Origin: Streptomyces sp. CB01373
GTDB taxonomy: Bacteria; Actinomycetota; Actinomycetes; Streptomycetales; Streptomycetaceae
DNA length: 64,000 bases
Direction: 5' to 3'
Assembly: GCF_002803075.1 (NCBI RefSeq)
Contig: NZ_NNBK01000016.1
Coordinates: 67,271 to 131,270 of the forward strand
Shown one piece after another: positions 1-9,494 of this stretch; position 1 is the first letter of the stretch, and each line of letters starts with the position of its first letter. A model generated the notes under the pieces. The model searched no databases. It worked only from the letters and a program-made list of their open reading frames with translations, and was not told where the DNA came from. The position numbers and the translations under genes are program-made.

Positions 1-1007
<1,007 letters not shown>

Positions 1008-1166
1008 CGTTGTCTCCGGTTGCTGCAAAAGATGTGGTCGTGGTGTGCCGCCAGCCTAAGGCCAGGGGGACAGCCCGGGGGTGGGCGTTCACTCCCCGTC
1101 GAGATTGGACAACGGTCCGTACGGGGCAAGGAGTGGATGTACGGCTACGAGGAGGTGTCGGCTGGC

Positions 1167-2246
1167 ATGACGAACATGTCGAGGGCGAGAGTGGCCCGGC
1201 GGATCGCGGCCGGCGCCGCGTACGGCGGCGGCGGACTCGGCCTGGTCGGTGCCGCGGCCGTCGGCCTGCTGCTGGCCGAGGTGCAGATGGCCAAGCGTCA
1301 CGTGGGCAACGGCACGGACAACCACGTGCCGGTCGCGGACGGCCTGTACGGCCGCGCCTACGACACTCCCGGCGAGCCGCCGCTGAGCCTGGTCATGCTC
1401 GGCGACTCCACGGCCGCGGGGCAGGGGGTGCACCGGGCCGGGCAGACGCCGGGCGCGCTGCTGGCGTCCGGTCTGGCGGCGGTGGCGGAACACCCGGTGC
1501 GGATGCGCAACGTGGCGCTGCCCGGTGCCCGGTCGGACGACCTGGACCGCCAGGTGGCGCTGGTGCTCGGCGATCCGGAGCGGATGCCGGACATCTGCGT
1601 GATCATGGTCGGCGCGAACGACGTGACCCACCGGATGCCGCCGACGCGCTCGGTGCGCCATCTGTCGGCGGCGGTGCGGCGGCTGCGCACGGCGGGCGCG
1701 GAGGTCGTCGTGGGCACCTGCCCGGACTTCGGCACGATCGAGCCGGTGCAGCAGCCGCTGCGGTGGCTGGCCCGGCGGGCCTCGCGCCAGTTGGCGGCGG
1801 CGCAGACGATCGGGGCGGTGGAGCAGGGGGGCCGGACCGTGTCGCTGGGCGACCTGCTGGGTCCGGAGTTCGCGGCGAACCCGCGGGAGCTGTTCGGTCC
1901 GGACAACTACCACCCCTCGGCGGAGGGGTACGCGACGGCGGCGATGGCGGTGCTGCCGACGGTGTGCGCGGCGCTGGGCCTGTGGCCGGCCGAGGAGGAG
2001 CGTCCGGACGTCTTCCGCAGCGAGGGCTTCCTGCCGGTGGCCCGCGCGGCGGCCGAGGCCGCGTCGCAGGCGGGCACGGAGGTCACGGCGGCCCTGCCGA
2101 CCGGCCCGCGCGGGCCCTGGGCCCTGCTCAAGCGGCGCCGGCGGCGCCGGGTCCCCGAGCCCGACCCGGCCTCTTCCGGGCCGTCCGAGGAGCCCCTCGC
2201 TCCGACGGGCTGGGACGAGTCCGGGGGCGGCCTCCGGGCGGTCTGA
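1167..2246 (+). CDS. SGNH/GDSL-family secreted or membrane-anchored hydrolase
   Basis: Predicted esterase or lipase-like hydrolase of 359 residues. ATG at 1167 was chosen because GGAGG lies 11 bases upstream; a longer open frame to the left is antisense to the cystathionine synthase gene. An N-terminal hydrophobic stretch (about residues 12-37, rich in Gly, Ala, Val and Leu) is preceded by arginines and fits a signal anchor. Block I is VMLGDSTAAGQG with nucleophile Ser81. Block III is the GANDV motif. Block V is DNYHPSAEGY, providing the Asp and His. The tail is an Arg/Pro-rich low-complexity segment. Substrate unknown; the fold assignment is strong. Confidence 0.85.
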   Translation: MTNMSRARVARRIAAGAAYGGGGLGLVGAAAVGLLLAEVQMAKRHVGNGTDNHVPVADGLYGRAYDTPGEPPLSLVMLGDSTAAGQGVHRAGQTPGALLASGLAAVAEHPVRMRNVALPGARSDDLDRQVALVLGDPERMPDICVIMVGANDVTHRMPPTRSVRHLSAAVRRLRTAGAEVVVGTCPDFGTIEPVQQPLRWLARRASRQLAAAQTIGAVEQGGRTVSLGDLLGPEFAANPRELFGPDNYHPSAEGYATAAMAVLPTVCAALGLWPAEEERPDVFRSEGFLPVARAAAEAASQAGTEVTAALPTGPRGPWALLKRRRRRRVPEPDPASSGPSEEPLAPTGWDESGGGLRAV

Positions 2247-2290
2247 GACCGGCCCCGGCCGAACAGGGAAAGCAAGCGCTTAGAAAATTG

Positions 2291-2328
2291 CGGTCAGGGT
2301 CACACCCCGGCAGGAGTGACCCTGACCG
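2291..2328 (+). terminator. inverted repeat, probable terminator after SGNH hydrolase
   Basis: CGGTCAGGGTCAC at 2291-2303 is perfectly complementary to 2316-2328, a 13-bp stem around a 12-base loop. It lies between the hydrolase stop and the thiolase start. There is no T run, which is common for Streptomyces hairpin terminators; an operator for the thiolase gene is the alternative. Confidence 0.6.
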
Positions 2329-2441
2329 TACGTACGGGTAACTTCCAAGCAGCCGCCCGCAATCGACCACACGGCCGCCCGGTCGCCCCGACCATCGCCC
2401 TCCACGAGCGCGGCGCGCCGCCCTACCGACATGGAGTCGTG

Positions 2442-3662
2442 ATGCCCGAAGCCGTCATCGTCTCGACTGCCCGCTCCCCCATCGGCCGCGCTTTCAAGGG
2501 CTCCCTCAAGGACCTGCGCCCCGACGACCTCACCGCCACGATCATCCAGGCGGCGCTCGCGAAGATCCCCGAGCTGGATCCCCGGGACATCGACGACCTG
2601 ATGCTCGGCTGCGGCCTGCCCGGCGGTGAGCAGGGCAACAACCTCGGCCGGATCGTCGCCGTGCAGATGGGCATGGACCACCTGCCCGGCTGCACCATCA
2701 CCCGCTACTGCTCCTCCTCGCTCCAGACCTCCCGGATGGCCCTGCACGCGATCAGGGCCGGCGAGGGCGACGTGTTCGTCTCGGCCGGCGTCGAGATGGT
2801 CTCCCGGTTCACCAAGGGCAACTCCGACAGCCTGCCGGACACGCACAACCCGGTCTTCGCCGAGGCGGAGGCCCGCACCGCGGCCAGGGCCGAGCAGGGC
2901 GGCTCGTCCTGGCACGACCCGCGTGAGGACGGCCTGGCCCCGGACGCCTACATCGCGATGGGCCAGACCGCGGAGAACCTGGCCCGCCTCAAGGGCGTCA
3001 CCCGCCAGGAGATGGACGAGTTCGGCGTGCGCTCGCAGAACCTCGCCGAGGAGGCCCTCAAGAACGGCTTCTGGGAGCGGGAGATCACCCCGGTGACGCT
3101 GCCCGACGGCACGGTGATCAGCAAGGACGACGGCCCGCGCCCCGGCGTGACCATGGAGGGCGTGGCCGGCCTCAAGCCCGTCTTCCGCCCGGACGGCCTG
3201 GTCACCGCCGGCAACTGCTGCCCGCTCAACGACGGTGCCGCCGCGGTCGTCATCATGTCCGACACCAAGGCCCGCGAGCTGGGCCTCACCCCGCTCGCGC
3301 GGATCGTCTCCACCGGTGTCTCAGCCCTGTCCCCGGAGATCATGGGACTCGGTCCGGTCGAGGCCTCCCGGCAGGCCCTGAAGCGCGCCGGGCTGACCGT
3401 GGGCGACATCGACCTGGTCGAGATCAACGAGGCCTTCGCCGCCCAGGTGATCCCGTCCTACCGCGACCTCGGCGTCGACCTGGACCGGCTGAACGTCAAC
3501 GGCGGCGCGATCGCCGTGGGCCACCCCTTCGGCATGACCGGCGCGCGCATCACCGGAACACTCGTCAACTCCCTCCAGTTCCACGACAAGCAGTTCGGGC
3601 TGGAGACGATGTGCGTCGGCGGCGGTCAGGGCATGGCGATGGTGGTCGAACGCCTCAGCTGA
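2442..3662 (+). CDS. acetyl-CoA C-acyltransferase (thiolase)
   Basis: Thiolase of 406 residues that cleaves 3-ketoacyl-CoA in beta-oxidation, or condenses two acetyl-CoA. The ATG at 2442 follows a GGAG site; an in-frame GTG one codon earlier sits too close to it. Cys90 lies in the RYCSSSLQ nucleophile motif, slightly divergent from the common CxSG form. The C-terminal domain has NEAFAAQ, then GGAIAVGHPFGMTGAR with the catalytic His, then CVGGGQGMA with the second Cys. All catalytic residues are present. It stands alone here, between two hairpins, with no 3-hydroxyacyl-CoA dehydrogenase partner, so the physiological direction is open. Confidence 0.92.
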   Translation: MPEAVIVSTARSPIGRAFKGSLKDLRPDDLTATIIQAALAKIPELDPRDIDDLMLGCGLPGGEQGNNLGRIVAVQMGMDHLPGCTITRYCSSSLQTSRMALHAIRAGEGDVFVSAGVEMVSRFTKGNSDSLPDTHNPVFAEAEARTAARAEQGGSSWHDPREDGLAPDAYIAMGQTAENLARLKGVTRQEMDEFGVRSQNLAEEALKNGFWEREITPVTLPDGTVISKDDGPRPGVTMEGVAGLKPVFRPDGLVTAGNCCPLNDGAAAVVIMSDTKARELGLTPLARIVSTGVSALSPEIMGLGPVEASRQALKRAGLTVGDIDLVEINEAFAAQVIPSYRDLGVDLDRLNVNGGAIAVGHPFGMTGARITGTLVNSLQFHDKQFGLETMCVGGGQGMAMVVERLS

Positions 3663-3727
3663 TCCACCGCGCCACCAGGGCCACATGAGAGACCGTCAGT
3701 GGCCGCTTTACCACCGGCAGTGACCGA

Positions 3728-3769
3728 ACGGCCCGGAATCCAAGAAACGCCTTGGTTCCGGGCCGTTTT
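3728..3769 (+). terminator. Rho-independent terminator after thiolase
   Basis: ACGGCCCGGAA and CCAAG pair with CTTGG and TTCCGGGCCGT, followed by TTTT. This is a textbook intrinsic terminator. The rest of 3663-3972 shows only a weak CTCCC/GGGAG repeat (3801-3816) and presumably holds the promoter of the next gene. Confidence 0.85.
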
Positions 3770-3972
3770 GTGATCCAATCTCATTCAGGATGTGACCTAT
3801 CTCCCTTGGCAGGGAGGTTTACGCAGGTCAGCGCTTCACCCCGGAGGGCTCTGGGGCCGTATCAGGCCATAATTCTGTCCGTTTCGTGACATTACGCACT
3901 GACACTTGGATAGTCCACCCTTCAAGCTGATGTAGGAAGTCGGGGGTCGACCTTGAACCCGGGAGTACGTCA

Positions 3973-4794
3973 GTGAGCGCCATGCCCATCGCCTTGCTGC
4001 TCACCACGGCCGCCACCGGCGCCGTGGGCGTCGCTGTACTGCGCACGTTGTGGGTGCTGCGCCGCCAGGTCGCGGCTCTGCACACGCAGCTCGCACAGAA
4101 CCACGCGGCCACCGCGCGCGCACTGCTGCCCGCCGCCCGCGGTCACGCGGACACGGAGCAGATACGTGCCGCCGTGGTGGAGGCGCTCGCCGAGGAGCGG
4201 GAGCGGGAGCTGGCCGAGGCGCGAGCGTTCTGGGCCGCGCAGGAGGCCAGGGACGCCGCCGACGCGCCCTCCCTGCTGGGACTGCCCGACAGCGAGCTGT
4301 TCCTGCCCCGGCAGGCCGATCTGACCGCCCTCGAACACCTGGAGCCGGTGACCGAGCCCGGCCCGGAGGCCGACGAGCTCTCCGGCAAGGACTGCGCCCA
4401 GGGCGGCGCCTCCGGGGAGTCCTCCGAACTGGCCGCGGCCCGCCGCCGGCACCCCTCGCACCCGGACTTCACCCCGCACCCCTCGCCCATCGGGGGCGAC
4501 CACGAGCAGACGCTCGCCACGCTGGAGGACCTGGCCGAGTCCGGCGTGGAACTCGCCGACGTCCGCCCGGGCCCGCTGGGCACCCTCGACGTCTACGTCT
4601 TCGCCGACGGTACGACCCTGTGCATGACCCCCGGGCACCGCGAGACCGCGGAACGCCTGGCGGACGCCCTGCGCGCGGGCGAGACCCCGGTGCTGCTCGG
4701 CGGCTCCGGCGTCTCGGGCGCCTACACGCTCACCTTCACCTGCGGCACGGAGCAGGTCTACATCCTGGCCGACCGGGTCATCGCGTCGCTGTAA
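3973..4794 (+). CDS. hypothetical membrane-anchored protein
   Basis: I do not recognise a family. The product has 273 residues from a GTG start with GGGAG eight bases upstream. Residues about 4-24 form a hydrophobic N-terminal helix followed by RRQ, suggesting a single membrane anchor with the rest cytoplasmic. A charged helical stretch rich in Glu, Arg and Ala (roughly 65-95) could be coiled coil. The middle is acidic and Pro-rich. A compact C-terminal domain (about 175-273) contains VYVFADGTTLCMTPGHRE and ends VYILADRVIASL. It converges on the small gene at 4826. Confidence 0.75.
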   Translation: MSAMPIALLLTTAATGAVGVAVLRTLWVLRRQVAALHTQLAQNHAATARALLPAARGHADTEQIRAAVVEALAEERERELAEARAFWAAQEARDAADAPSLLGLPDSELFLPRQADLTALEHLEPVTEPGPEADELSGKDCAQGGASGESSELAAARRRHPSHPDFTPHPSPIGGDHEQTLATLEDLAESGVELADVRPGPLGTLDVYVFADGTTLCMTPGHRETAERLADALRAGETPVLLGGSGVSGAYTLTFTCGTEQVYILADRVIASL

Positions 4795-4825
4795 CGAGCA
4801 CGTCGGCCCCGAGCCTGTCCTTCTC

Positions 4826-5137
4826 TCAGACCCCGGCGCGTTTCAGTGCCTCCTGGACCAGGCTGACGGCCTCCTCGACCTCGGCGTCGCTCTTCAGTAC
4901 GAGCGCCAGGTCGTGTCCGGCGACCGTGACCTGGTCCGCGGCGGCGAACATCCCCGCGTCCGGCATCTCTCGCGGCTCGCACCCGGGGCATTCGGCGAGC
5001 TGGGCCCGCCGGGCGAACTCCCTGGCCAGCGCCAGCGCCTCCGCCGCGCCGGCCCGTTGGAGCCGGCTCTGCGGCGCCGCCCTGAGGCGGTCGGCGAAGT
5101 GATCCACTGCCTTGGTCAGAGATGTCGTGTCAACCAC
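4826..5137 (-). CDS. small hypothetical protein with a CxxC motif
   Basis: A 103-residue protein starting at GTG 5137. It is predicted mostly helical: an amphipathic N-terminal half (TKAVDHFADRLRAA) and a C-terminal helix (EVEEAVSLVQEALKRAG). The ECPGCEP segment in the middle could bind metal or form a disulfide, but there is no second cysteine pair. No known family recognised. It is transcribed divergently from the DUF4287-type gene, with about 100 bases between starts. Confidence 0.65.
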   Translation of the reverse strand: MVDTTSLTKAVDHFADRLRAAPQSRLQRAGAAEALALAREFARRAQLAECPGCEPREMPDAGMFAAADQVTVAGHDLALVLKSDAEVEEAVSLVQEALKRAGV

Positions 5138-5235
5138 GCCGCGAGAGTACGCGCCGCGGCACGACTGTTGCCAATACGCGAACCCTCAGGCACGGTGACG
5201 TGAAGGACCGGCTTCGAATGCGTCCGGAGGCGCCG

Positions 5236-5463
5236 ATGTCCCAAGTCTTCTCCGAAGAGACCCATCGCAATCTGCTCGCCCGCATCCCCCACTGCACCGG
5301 TCGTGCCATCTCCGACTGGCTGCGCACCGTCGAAGAAGGCCCCGCGCTCCGCTTCGAGGAGAAGGTCAGCTGGCTCCGCCACGAGCACGACCTCGCGTAC
5401 GGCCACGCCAAGGCGCTCATCCACGAGTACGACCTGAGAAGGGCCGCGCGCAAGCTGCTCTAG
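5236..5463 (+). CDS. DUF4287-type small protein
   Basis: A 75-residue protein. ATG 5236 was chosen because GGAGG ends six bases upstream (5226-5230); upstream in-frame codons have no such site. The sequence MSQVFSEETHRNLLARIPHC followed by GRAISDW and AYGHAKALIHEYDLRRAA resembles the DUF4287 family, in which a helical domain carries a conserved Trp-rich core and an HGHAxA-like motif. Function is unknown. A strong hairpin follows it. Confidence 0.75.
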   Translation: MSQVFSEETHRNLLARIPHCTGRAISDWLRTVEEGPALRFEEKVSWLRHEHDLAYGHAKALIHEYDLRRAARKLL

Positions 5464-5516
5464 GCATGCGGCGCGGCGACCGGCGCCGAACGGGGGACAC
5501 GGCGCCGAACGACGAA

Positions 5517-5540
5517 GGGCCCCGGGAAGACCCGGGGCCC
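5517..5540. terminator. bidirectional terminator hairpin
   Basis: GGGCCCCGGG (5517-5526), loop AAGA, then CCCGGGGCCC (5531-5540). It lies between convergent genes and can serve both strands; TTGTCC follows on the plus strand. Confidence 0.85.
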
Positions 5541-5611
5541 TTGTCCTTGCTCTTGCCGGCTCTGGTCGACTCTCGTCGACGCCCGCCGTCCTTGCCTTTG
5601 TCCGGCGCGGA

Positions 5612-6520
5612 CTAGTCGCTCTGGTTGAGGATCGCGATGAGGCGCAGGAACTCCATGTAGATCCACACCAGGGTCAGCGTGAGGCCGAAGGCCGCGAGCC
5701 ACGCTTCCTCGCGCGGCGCGCCGTAGGCGATGCCGTCCTCGACCTGCTTGAAGTCCAGGGCCAGGAAGCAGGCGCCGAGGATGATGCCGATGACGCCGAA
5801 GAGGATGCCGAGCGGGCCGCTGCGGAAGCCGAGGCCGTCGCCGCCGCCGAACACCGCGAACAGCATGTTGACCATCATCAGCAGCACGAAGCCGAGCGCC
5901 GCCGCCATCACGAAGCCGTAGAACCGGCGCGTGACGCGGATCCAGCCCGCCTTGTACGCCAGCAGGACGCCGACGAAGACGGCCATCGTGCCGATCACGG
6001 CCTGCATGGCCGCGCCGCTGGCGACATGGGTGTCGACGACGTTGGAGACGACGCCGAGGAACACACCCTCGACCGCGGCGTAGGACAGGATCAGCGCGGG
6101 CGAGGCCTTGCGCTTGAAGGACTGCACCAGGGCCAGGACCATGCCGATCACCATGGCGCCGATGCCGATCCCGTAGGAACGGTTGATGTTGGCGCTGTCG
6201 ACCGGCAGCAGCGCCCAGGCGAGCGCGGCCGTCAGGACCAGCGTGCCGAGCGTGGACGCGGTGCGCAGGACGACGTCGTCCATCGTCATCCGGCCGGTGG
6301 TGGCCGGGGCCTGCGGCGGCGCGCCCTGAAGGTCCTGTTGAGCGTAAGGGTTCTGCGCGTAGGGGTTGCCGCTCGGCTGGGCGTACGGGTTGCCCTGCGC
6401 GTACGGATTGCCCTGCGTGCCGACAGCGGGACCCCCGGCCTGCGGCGCGGCGTTGAAGCCCGCGTAGCCGTTGTCGCGGCTGAACCCCCGTCGCGAGAAG
6501 ACCGGGTTTCTGCTCCTCAT
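5612..6520 (-). CDS. Bax inhibitor-1/YccA-like integral membrane protein
   Basis: A 302-residue membrane protein. ATG 6520 follows GGAGGAGTGAG. The first 80 residues are hydrophilic and carry repeated NPYAQ units (five copies counting imperfect ones), a flexible Tyr/Gln-rich tail. About seven hydrophobic segments then follow, beginning near VLRTASTLGTLVLTAALAW. The acidic C-terminal half (LALDFKQVEDGIAYGAP, EEAWLAAFGLTLTLVWIYMEFLRL) matches the UPF0005/Bax-inhibitor-1 family. Such proteins are proposed pH-dependent calcium or ion leak channels. The bacterial role is unproven. Confidence 0.88.
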   Translation of the reverse strand: MRSRNPVFSRRGFSRDNGYAGFNAAPQAGGPAVGTQGNPYAQGNPYAQPSGNPYAQNPYAQQDLQGAPPQAPATTGRMTMDDVVLRTASTLGTLVLTAALAWALLPVDSANINRSYGIGIGAMVIGMVLALVQSFKRKASPALILSYAAVEGVFLGVVSNVVDTHVASGAAMQAVIGTMAVFVGVLLAYKAGWIRVTRRFYGFVMAAALGFVLLMMVNMLFAVFGGGDGLGFRSGPLGILFGVIGIILGACFLALDFKQVEDGIAYGAPREEAWLAAFGLTLTLVWIYMEFLRLIAILNQSD

Positions 6521-6725
6521 CTCACTCCTCCATGGCCGCGCGGCGCGGCCTTGGCCTCAAGGGTAATGGAAAGGCAAAGGACTGACCCCAGTACCTCGGA
6601 AGGATCTTTCCCTCGCCATGCTGCCGAACACGCTACGTTGCCGACTGATTCCCGGCCAGGAGGGGCCCCGATCCTGACCGACCCGGAACACGTCCGGAAC
6701 CGGGCGGAGACCACCCGACTGTCCG

Positions 6726-7901
6726 TCAGCCGATCGGGAACCCGGTGTAGCCCTCGGCGAGGTCGGTCTCGGCGGCCCGGCAGGAGCTGATCCGGTCCAG
6801 ACGGGCCCGTTGCAGGCGTTGCTCGAAGGCGGTGGCGTCCGGGTCGCGGTGCAGCATCGTCGTCATGTCGTAGCTGAAGCGCTCCGCCTGCCAGACGCGC
6901 CGCAGGCAGGTCGCCGAGTAGGCGTCGAGGAGTGCGGCGGACCCCGTCTCCCTCTCGTGGACGAGCGCCCGCGCGAAGGTGACGACGTCGCCGACGGCGA
7001 GGTTCAGCCCCTTGGCCCCGGTCGGCGGCACGATGTGGGCGGAGTCGCCCGCCAGGAACAGGCGGCCGTGCCGCATGGGCTCGTGGACGTAGGAGCGCAT
7101 CGGGGTCACCGACTTCTGGGTGATCGGGCCGCGGCGCAGGGTCCAGTCGTCGTCGGTCTCCAGCCGCCGTTCGAGCTCGTCCCAGATCTCCTCGTCGCTC
7201 CACGCCTCGGCGTCGGTGTCCGCGGGCACCTGGAGGTAGAGGCGGGAGACGGACGGCGAGCGCATGGAGAGCAGGGCGAAACCGCGGTCCTGGCGGGCGT
7301 AGACCAGCTCGTCGTGCGAAGGGGCGACGTCGGCGAGGATGCCGAGCCAGCCGAAGGGGTACGTCCGCTCGAACACCTGGGAGAGCGAGGCCGGGACGGC
7401 CTTGCGGGCCACGCCCCAGAAGCCGTCGCAGCCGACGACGTAGTCGCACTGGAGGACGTCCTCGCGCCCCTGGTGGCGGAACCGGACGGCGGGGCGGTCG
7501 CTCTCCGCCCCCTCCACGGCCAGCGCCTCCGCCTCGAACAGCAGCGGGCCGCCCTCGTCGAGCTGGAGGGCGATGAGGTCCTTGCAGACCTCGGTCTGGG
7601 CGTAGACCATCACCGACCGTCCACCGGTGAGCGCGGGGAAGTCGACGCGGTGCCGGCGCCGGTCGAAGCGCAGCTCGATCCCGTCGTGCCGCAGCCCCTC
7701 GCGGTCCATCCGCTCCCCCGCCCCGGCCGCGCGCAGCACGTCGACGGTGCCCTGCTCCAGGATTCCGGCCCGCTGCCGGTGCTCGACGTAGGCGCGGTCG
7801 CGGCTCTCCAGGACGACCGAGTCGATCCCGGCGTTGTGGAGCAGCCGGGCGAGGAGCAGGCCGGCCGGTCCGGCTCCGATGATGCCGACGGTGGTGCGCA
7901 T
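6726..7901 (-). CDS. pobA: 4-hydroxybenzoate 3-monooxygenase
   Basis: Flavoprotein hydroxylase that converts p-hydroxybenzoate to protocatechuate with NAD(P)H and oxygen, feeding the beta-ketoadipate pathway. The 391-residue length matches PobA of pseudomonads. ATG 7901 follows GAAGGGAA. GIIGAGPAGLLLA near the N-terminus is the FAD Rossmann motif. YVVGCDGFWGVAR is the DG motif, and FLAGDSAHIVPPTGAKGLN is the second FAD/ribityl motif. In S. coelicolor the IclR regulator PobR acts on this gene from a distant locus. No regulator is adjacent here, but an inverted repeat at 7949-7964 is a candidate operator. Confidence 0.92.
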   Translation of the reverse strand: MRTTVGIIGAGPAGLLLARLLHNAGIDSVVLESRDRAYVEHRQRAGILEQGTVDVLRAAGAGERMDREGLRHDGIELRFDRRRHRVDFPALTGGRSVMVYAQTEVCKDLIALQLDEGGPLLFEAEALAVEGAESDRPAVRFRHQGREDVLQCDYVVGCDGFWGVARKAVPASLSQVFERTYPFGWLGILADVAPSHDELVYARQDRGFALLSMRSPSVSRLYLQVPADTDAEAWSDEEIWDELERRLETDDDWTLRRGPITQKSVTPMRSYVHEPMRHGRLFLAGDSAHIVPPTGAKGLNLAVGDVVTFARALVHERETGSAALLDAYSATCLRRVWQAERFSYDMTTMLHRDPDATAFEQRLQRARLDRISSCRAAETDLAEGYTGFPIG

Positions 7902-7948
7902 CGGTCGTTCCCTTCGGGTGGGCGTCGCCGCACGAGTGCGTTCGTCTG

Positions 7949-7964
7949 GTGAAATTTCTTTCAC
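7949..7964. promoter_or_regulatory. inverted repeat upstream of pobA, possible operator
   Basis: GTGAAA TTTC TTTCAC, an A/T-rich perfect 6-bp inverted repeat in otherwise GC-rich DNA, about 50 bases before the pobA start. It is a plausible regulator site, inferred from position only. Confidence 0.4.
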
Positions 7965-8169
7965 TGTGATGCGCCCTGAGTTTCCGTCGGGACCCGTCCG
8001 ATGTCAATGGTTGTCCGCGTCGATGGGGATTCGCGTCGATGCGCGCCGGCGCCGAAGCGCGGCGGCGCGGGCGAGTGAGGGGGCGTGGGCCGCGGATGCG
8101 GGGAGACCTGCTCGACCCGCTCTCCTGCCACAGACCCCGGCACGCGGGTGAGACCGTGTGCGACGTGGG

Positions 8170-8256
8170 TGGTGCCCGGAGCCGGACTTGAACCGGCACG
8201 CCCGCGAAGGGGCAGCGAGGTTTAAGCTCGCCGTGTCTGCTTTCCACCATCCGGGC
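8170..8256 (-). tRNA. bldA: tRNA-Leu(UAA), the bldA tRNA for UUA codons
   Basis: The minus strand reads GCCCGGA at the 5' end (8256-8250), pairing with TCCGGGC, then discriminator A and an encoded CCA (8172-8170), 87 bases in all. The anticodon stem GCGAG/CTCGC encloses CTTAAAC, giving anticodon UAA. A long variable arm (TGCCCC TTCG CGGGCG) marks a class II tRNA. The T arm is GCCGG-TTCAAGT-CCGGC. In Streptomyces this is bldA, the only tRNA that reads UUA efficiently. It couples translation of TTA-containing regulators to aerial growth and antibiotic production. Confidence 0.96.
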
Positions 8257-8284
8257 AGGCCATGGGCTCCGCGCTGCGGCTCCG

Positions 8285-8290
8285 ACCCTA
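8285..8290 (-). promoter_or_regulatory. possible bldA -10 box
   Basis: TAGGGT on the minus strand, about 29 bases before the tRNA 5' end. No convincing -35 is visible. The 8257-8670 gap otherwise contains the direct repeat at 8499-8541 and presumably the promoter of the ABC operon. Confidence 0.3.
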
Positions 8291-8498
8291 TCGGGGCCCC
8301 GTCCCCGAACGGCGGCCGGGTGGACTCATGTTGTCTGATTTTATTGGCAACTGAGGGAGCATCAGCACTCGGGGGTGGCCATCGGCACTTGCCAACAGCC
8401 TTGCGGGCGAGCGCCGGGCGCGCACAGGGAATGACGGAATTTCACCGTCCGAACCGGGGCGCTCCCCCCGTTCTTCGCAGCCGAGCGGAAAAACGCAG

Positions 8499-8541
8499 CT
8501 CATCCCCGGGTATCAGGGACGGCCCTCATCCCCAGGTATGA
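8499..8541 (+). repeat. 17-base direct repeat upstream of ABC operon
   Basis: CTCATCCCCGGGTATCA (8499-8515) and CTCATCCCCAGGTATGA (8525-8541) differ at two positions and are 26 bases apart, between two and three helical turns. They precede the ABC transporter start by about 130 bases. This is the arrangement expected of a paired response-regulator site. Confidence 0.5.
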
Positions 8542-8670
8542 CGCGCCCGTCCTCCCTCCGACCCCAGGCGGCCCCCGGAACGGGAGCAGCGGCTGACTGC
8601 ACGGGCCCGATCGGCCGCGACGATGGTCTACGTCCCGCGAACGTCGTCGTCCCGTCAGGAGCATCCACCC

Positions 8671-9441
8671 GTGACCACCTCTTCCATCGCCGGCCGGACC
8701 ACCGCCGTGGCCGCGCGTGCCACGGATCTGTCGAAGATCTACGGACAGGGCGAGACCCAGGTGGTCGCCCTCGACCGGGTCTCCGTCGACTTCCGCCAGG
8801 CCGAGTTCACCGCGATCATGGGCCCCTCCGGGTCCGGCAAGTCCACGCTGATGCACTGCGTCGCGGGCCTGGACACGTTCTCCTCCGGCTCGGTGCGCAT
8901 CGGCGACACCGAGCTCGGCTCACTGAAGGACAAGCAGCTCACCCGGTTGCGCCGGGACAAGATCGGCTTCATCTTCCAGGCGTTCAACCTGCTGCCGACG
9001 CTCACGGCCCTGGAGAACATCACGCTTCCGATGGACATCGCCGGCCGCAAGCCGGACCAGGAGTGGCTCGACTCCGTGATCCGGATGATCGGGCTCGCCG
9101 ACCGGCTCGGCCACCGGCCCTCCCAGCTGTCCGGCGGTCAGCAGCAGCGCGTCGCCGTCGCCCGGGCGCTGGCGGCCAAGCCGGAGATCATCTTCGGTGA
9201 CGAGCCCACCGGAAACCTCGACTCGCGCTCCGGCGCCGAGGTGCTCGGCTTCCTGCGCAACTCCGTGCGCGACCTGGGCCAGACGGTGGTGATGGTGACC
9301 CACGACCCGGTGGCCGCGGCGTACGCGGACCGGGTGGTGTTCCTCGCGGACGGGCGGATCGTGGACGAGGTGTACGACCCCACGGCGGATTCGGTCCTCG
9401 ACCGTATGAAGCAGTTCGACGGCAAGGGCCGCACCAGCTGA
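8671..9441 (+). CDS. ABC transporter ATP-binding protein, MacB/LolD type
   Basis: A 256-residue nucleotide-binding subunit that powers the permease encoded next. GTG 8671 was chosen over ATG 8623 because AGGAG lies nine bases upstream. Walker A is GPSGSGKST, the signature is LSGGQQQR and Walker B is IIFGDEPTGNLDS, followed by the switch His in VTHDP. The GDEPTGNLDS form is typical of the MacB/LolD/FtsE group, which acts on envelope substrates or peptides by mechanotransmission. It is paralogous to the subunit at 39130-39918. Substrate not predictable. Confidence 0.92.
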   Translation: MTTSSIAGRTTAVAARATDLSKIYGQGETQVVALDRVSVDFRQAEFTAIMGPSGSGKSTLMHCVAGLDTFSSGSVRIGDTELGSLKDKQLTRLRRDKIGFIFQAFNLLPTLTALENITLPMDIAGRKPDQEWLDSVIRMIGLADRLGHRPSQLSGGQQQRVAVARALAAKPEIIFGDEPTGNLDSRSGAEVLGFLRNSVRDLGQTVVMVTHDPVAAAYADRVVFLADGRIVDEVYDPTADSVLDRMKQFDGKGRTS

Positions 9442-9494
9442 CCTCCCGCCTTCCTCCCACCACCCCCTCGTACACCCTGGACTGAGACGAACCC

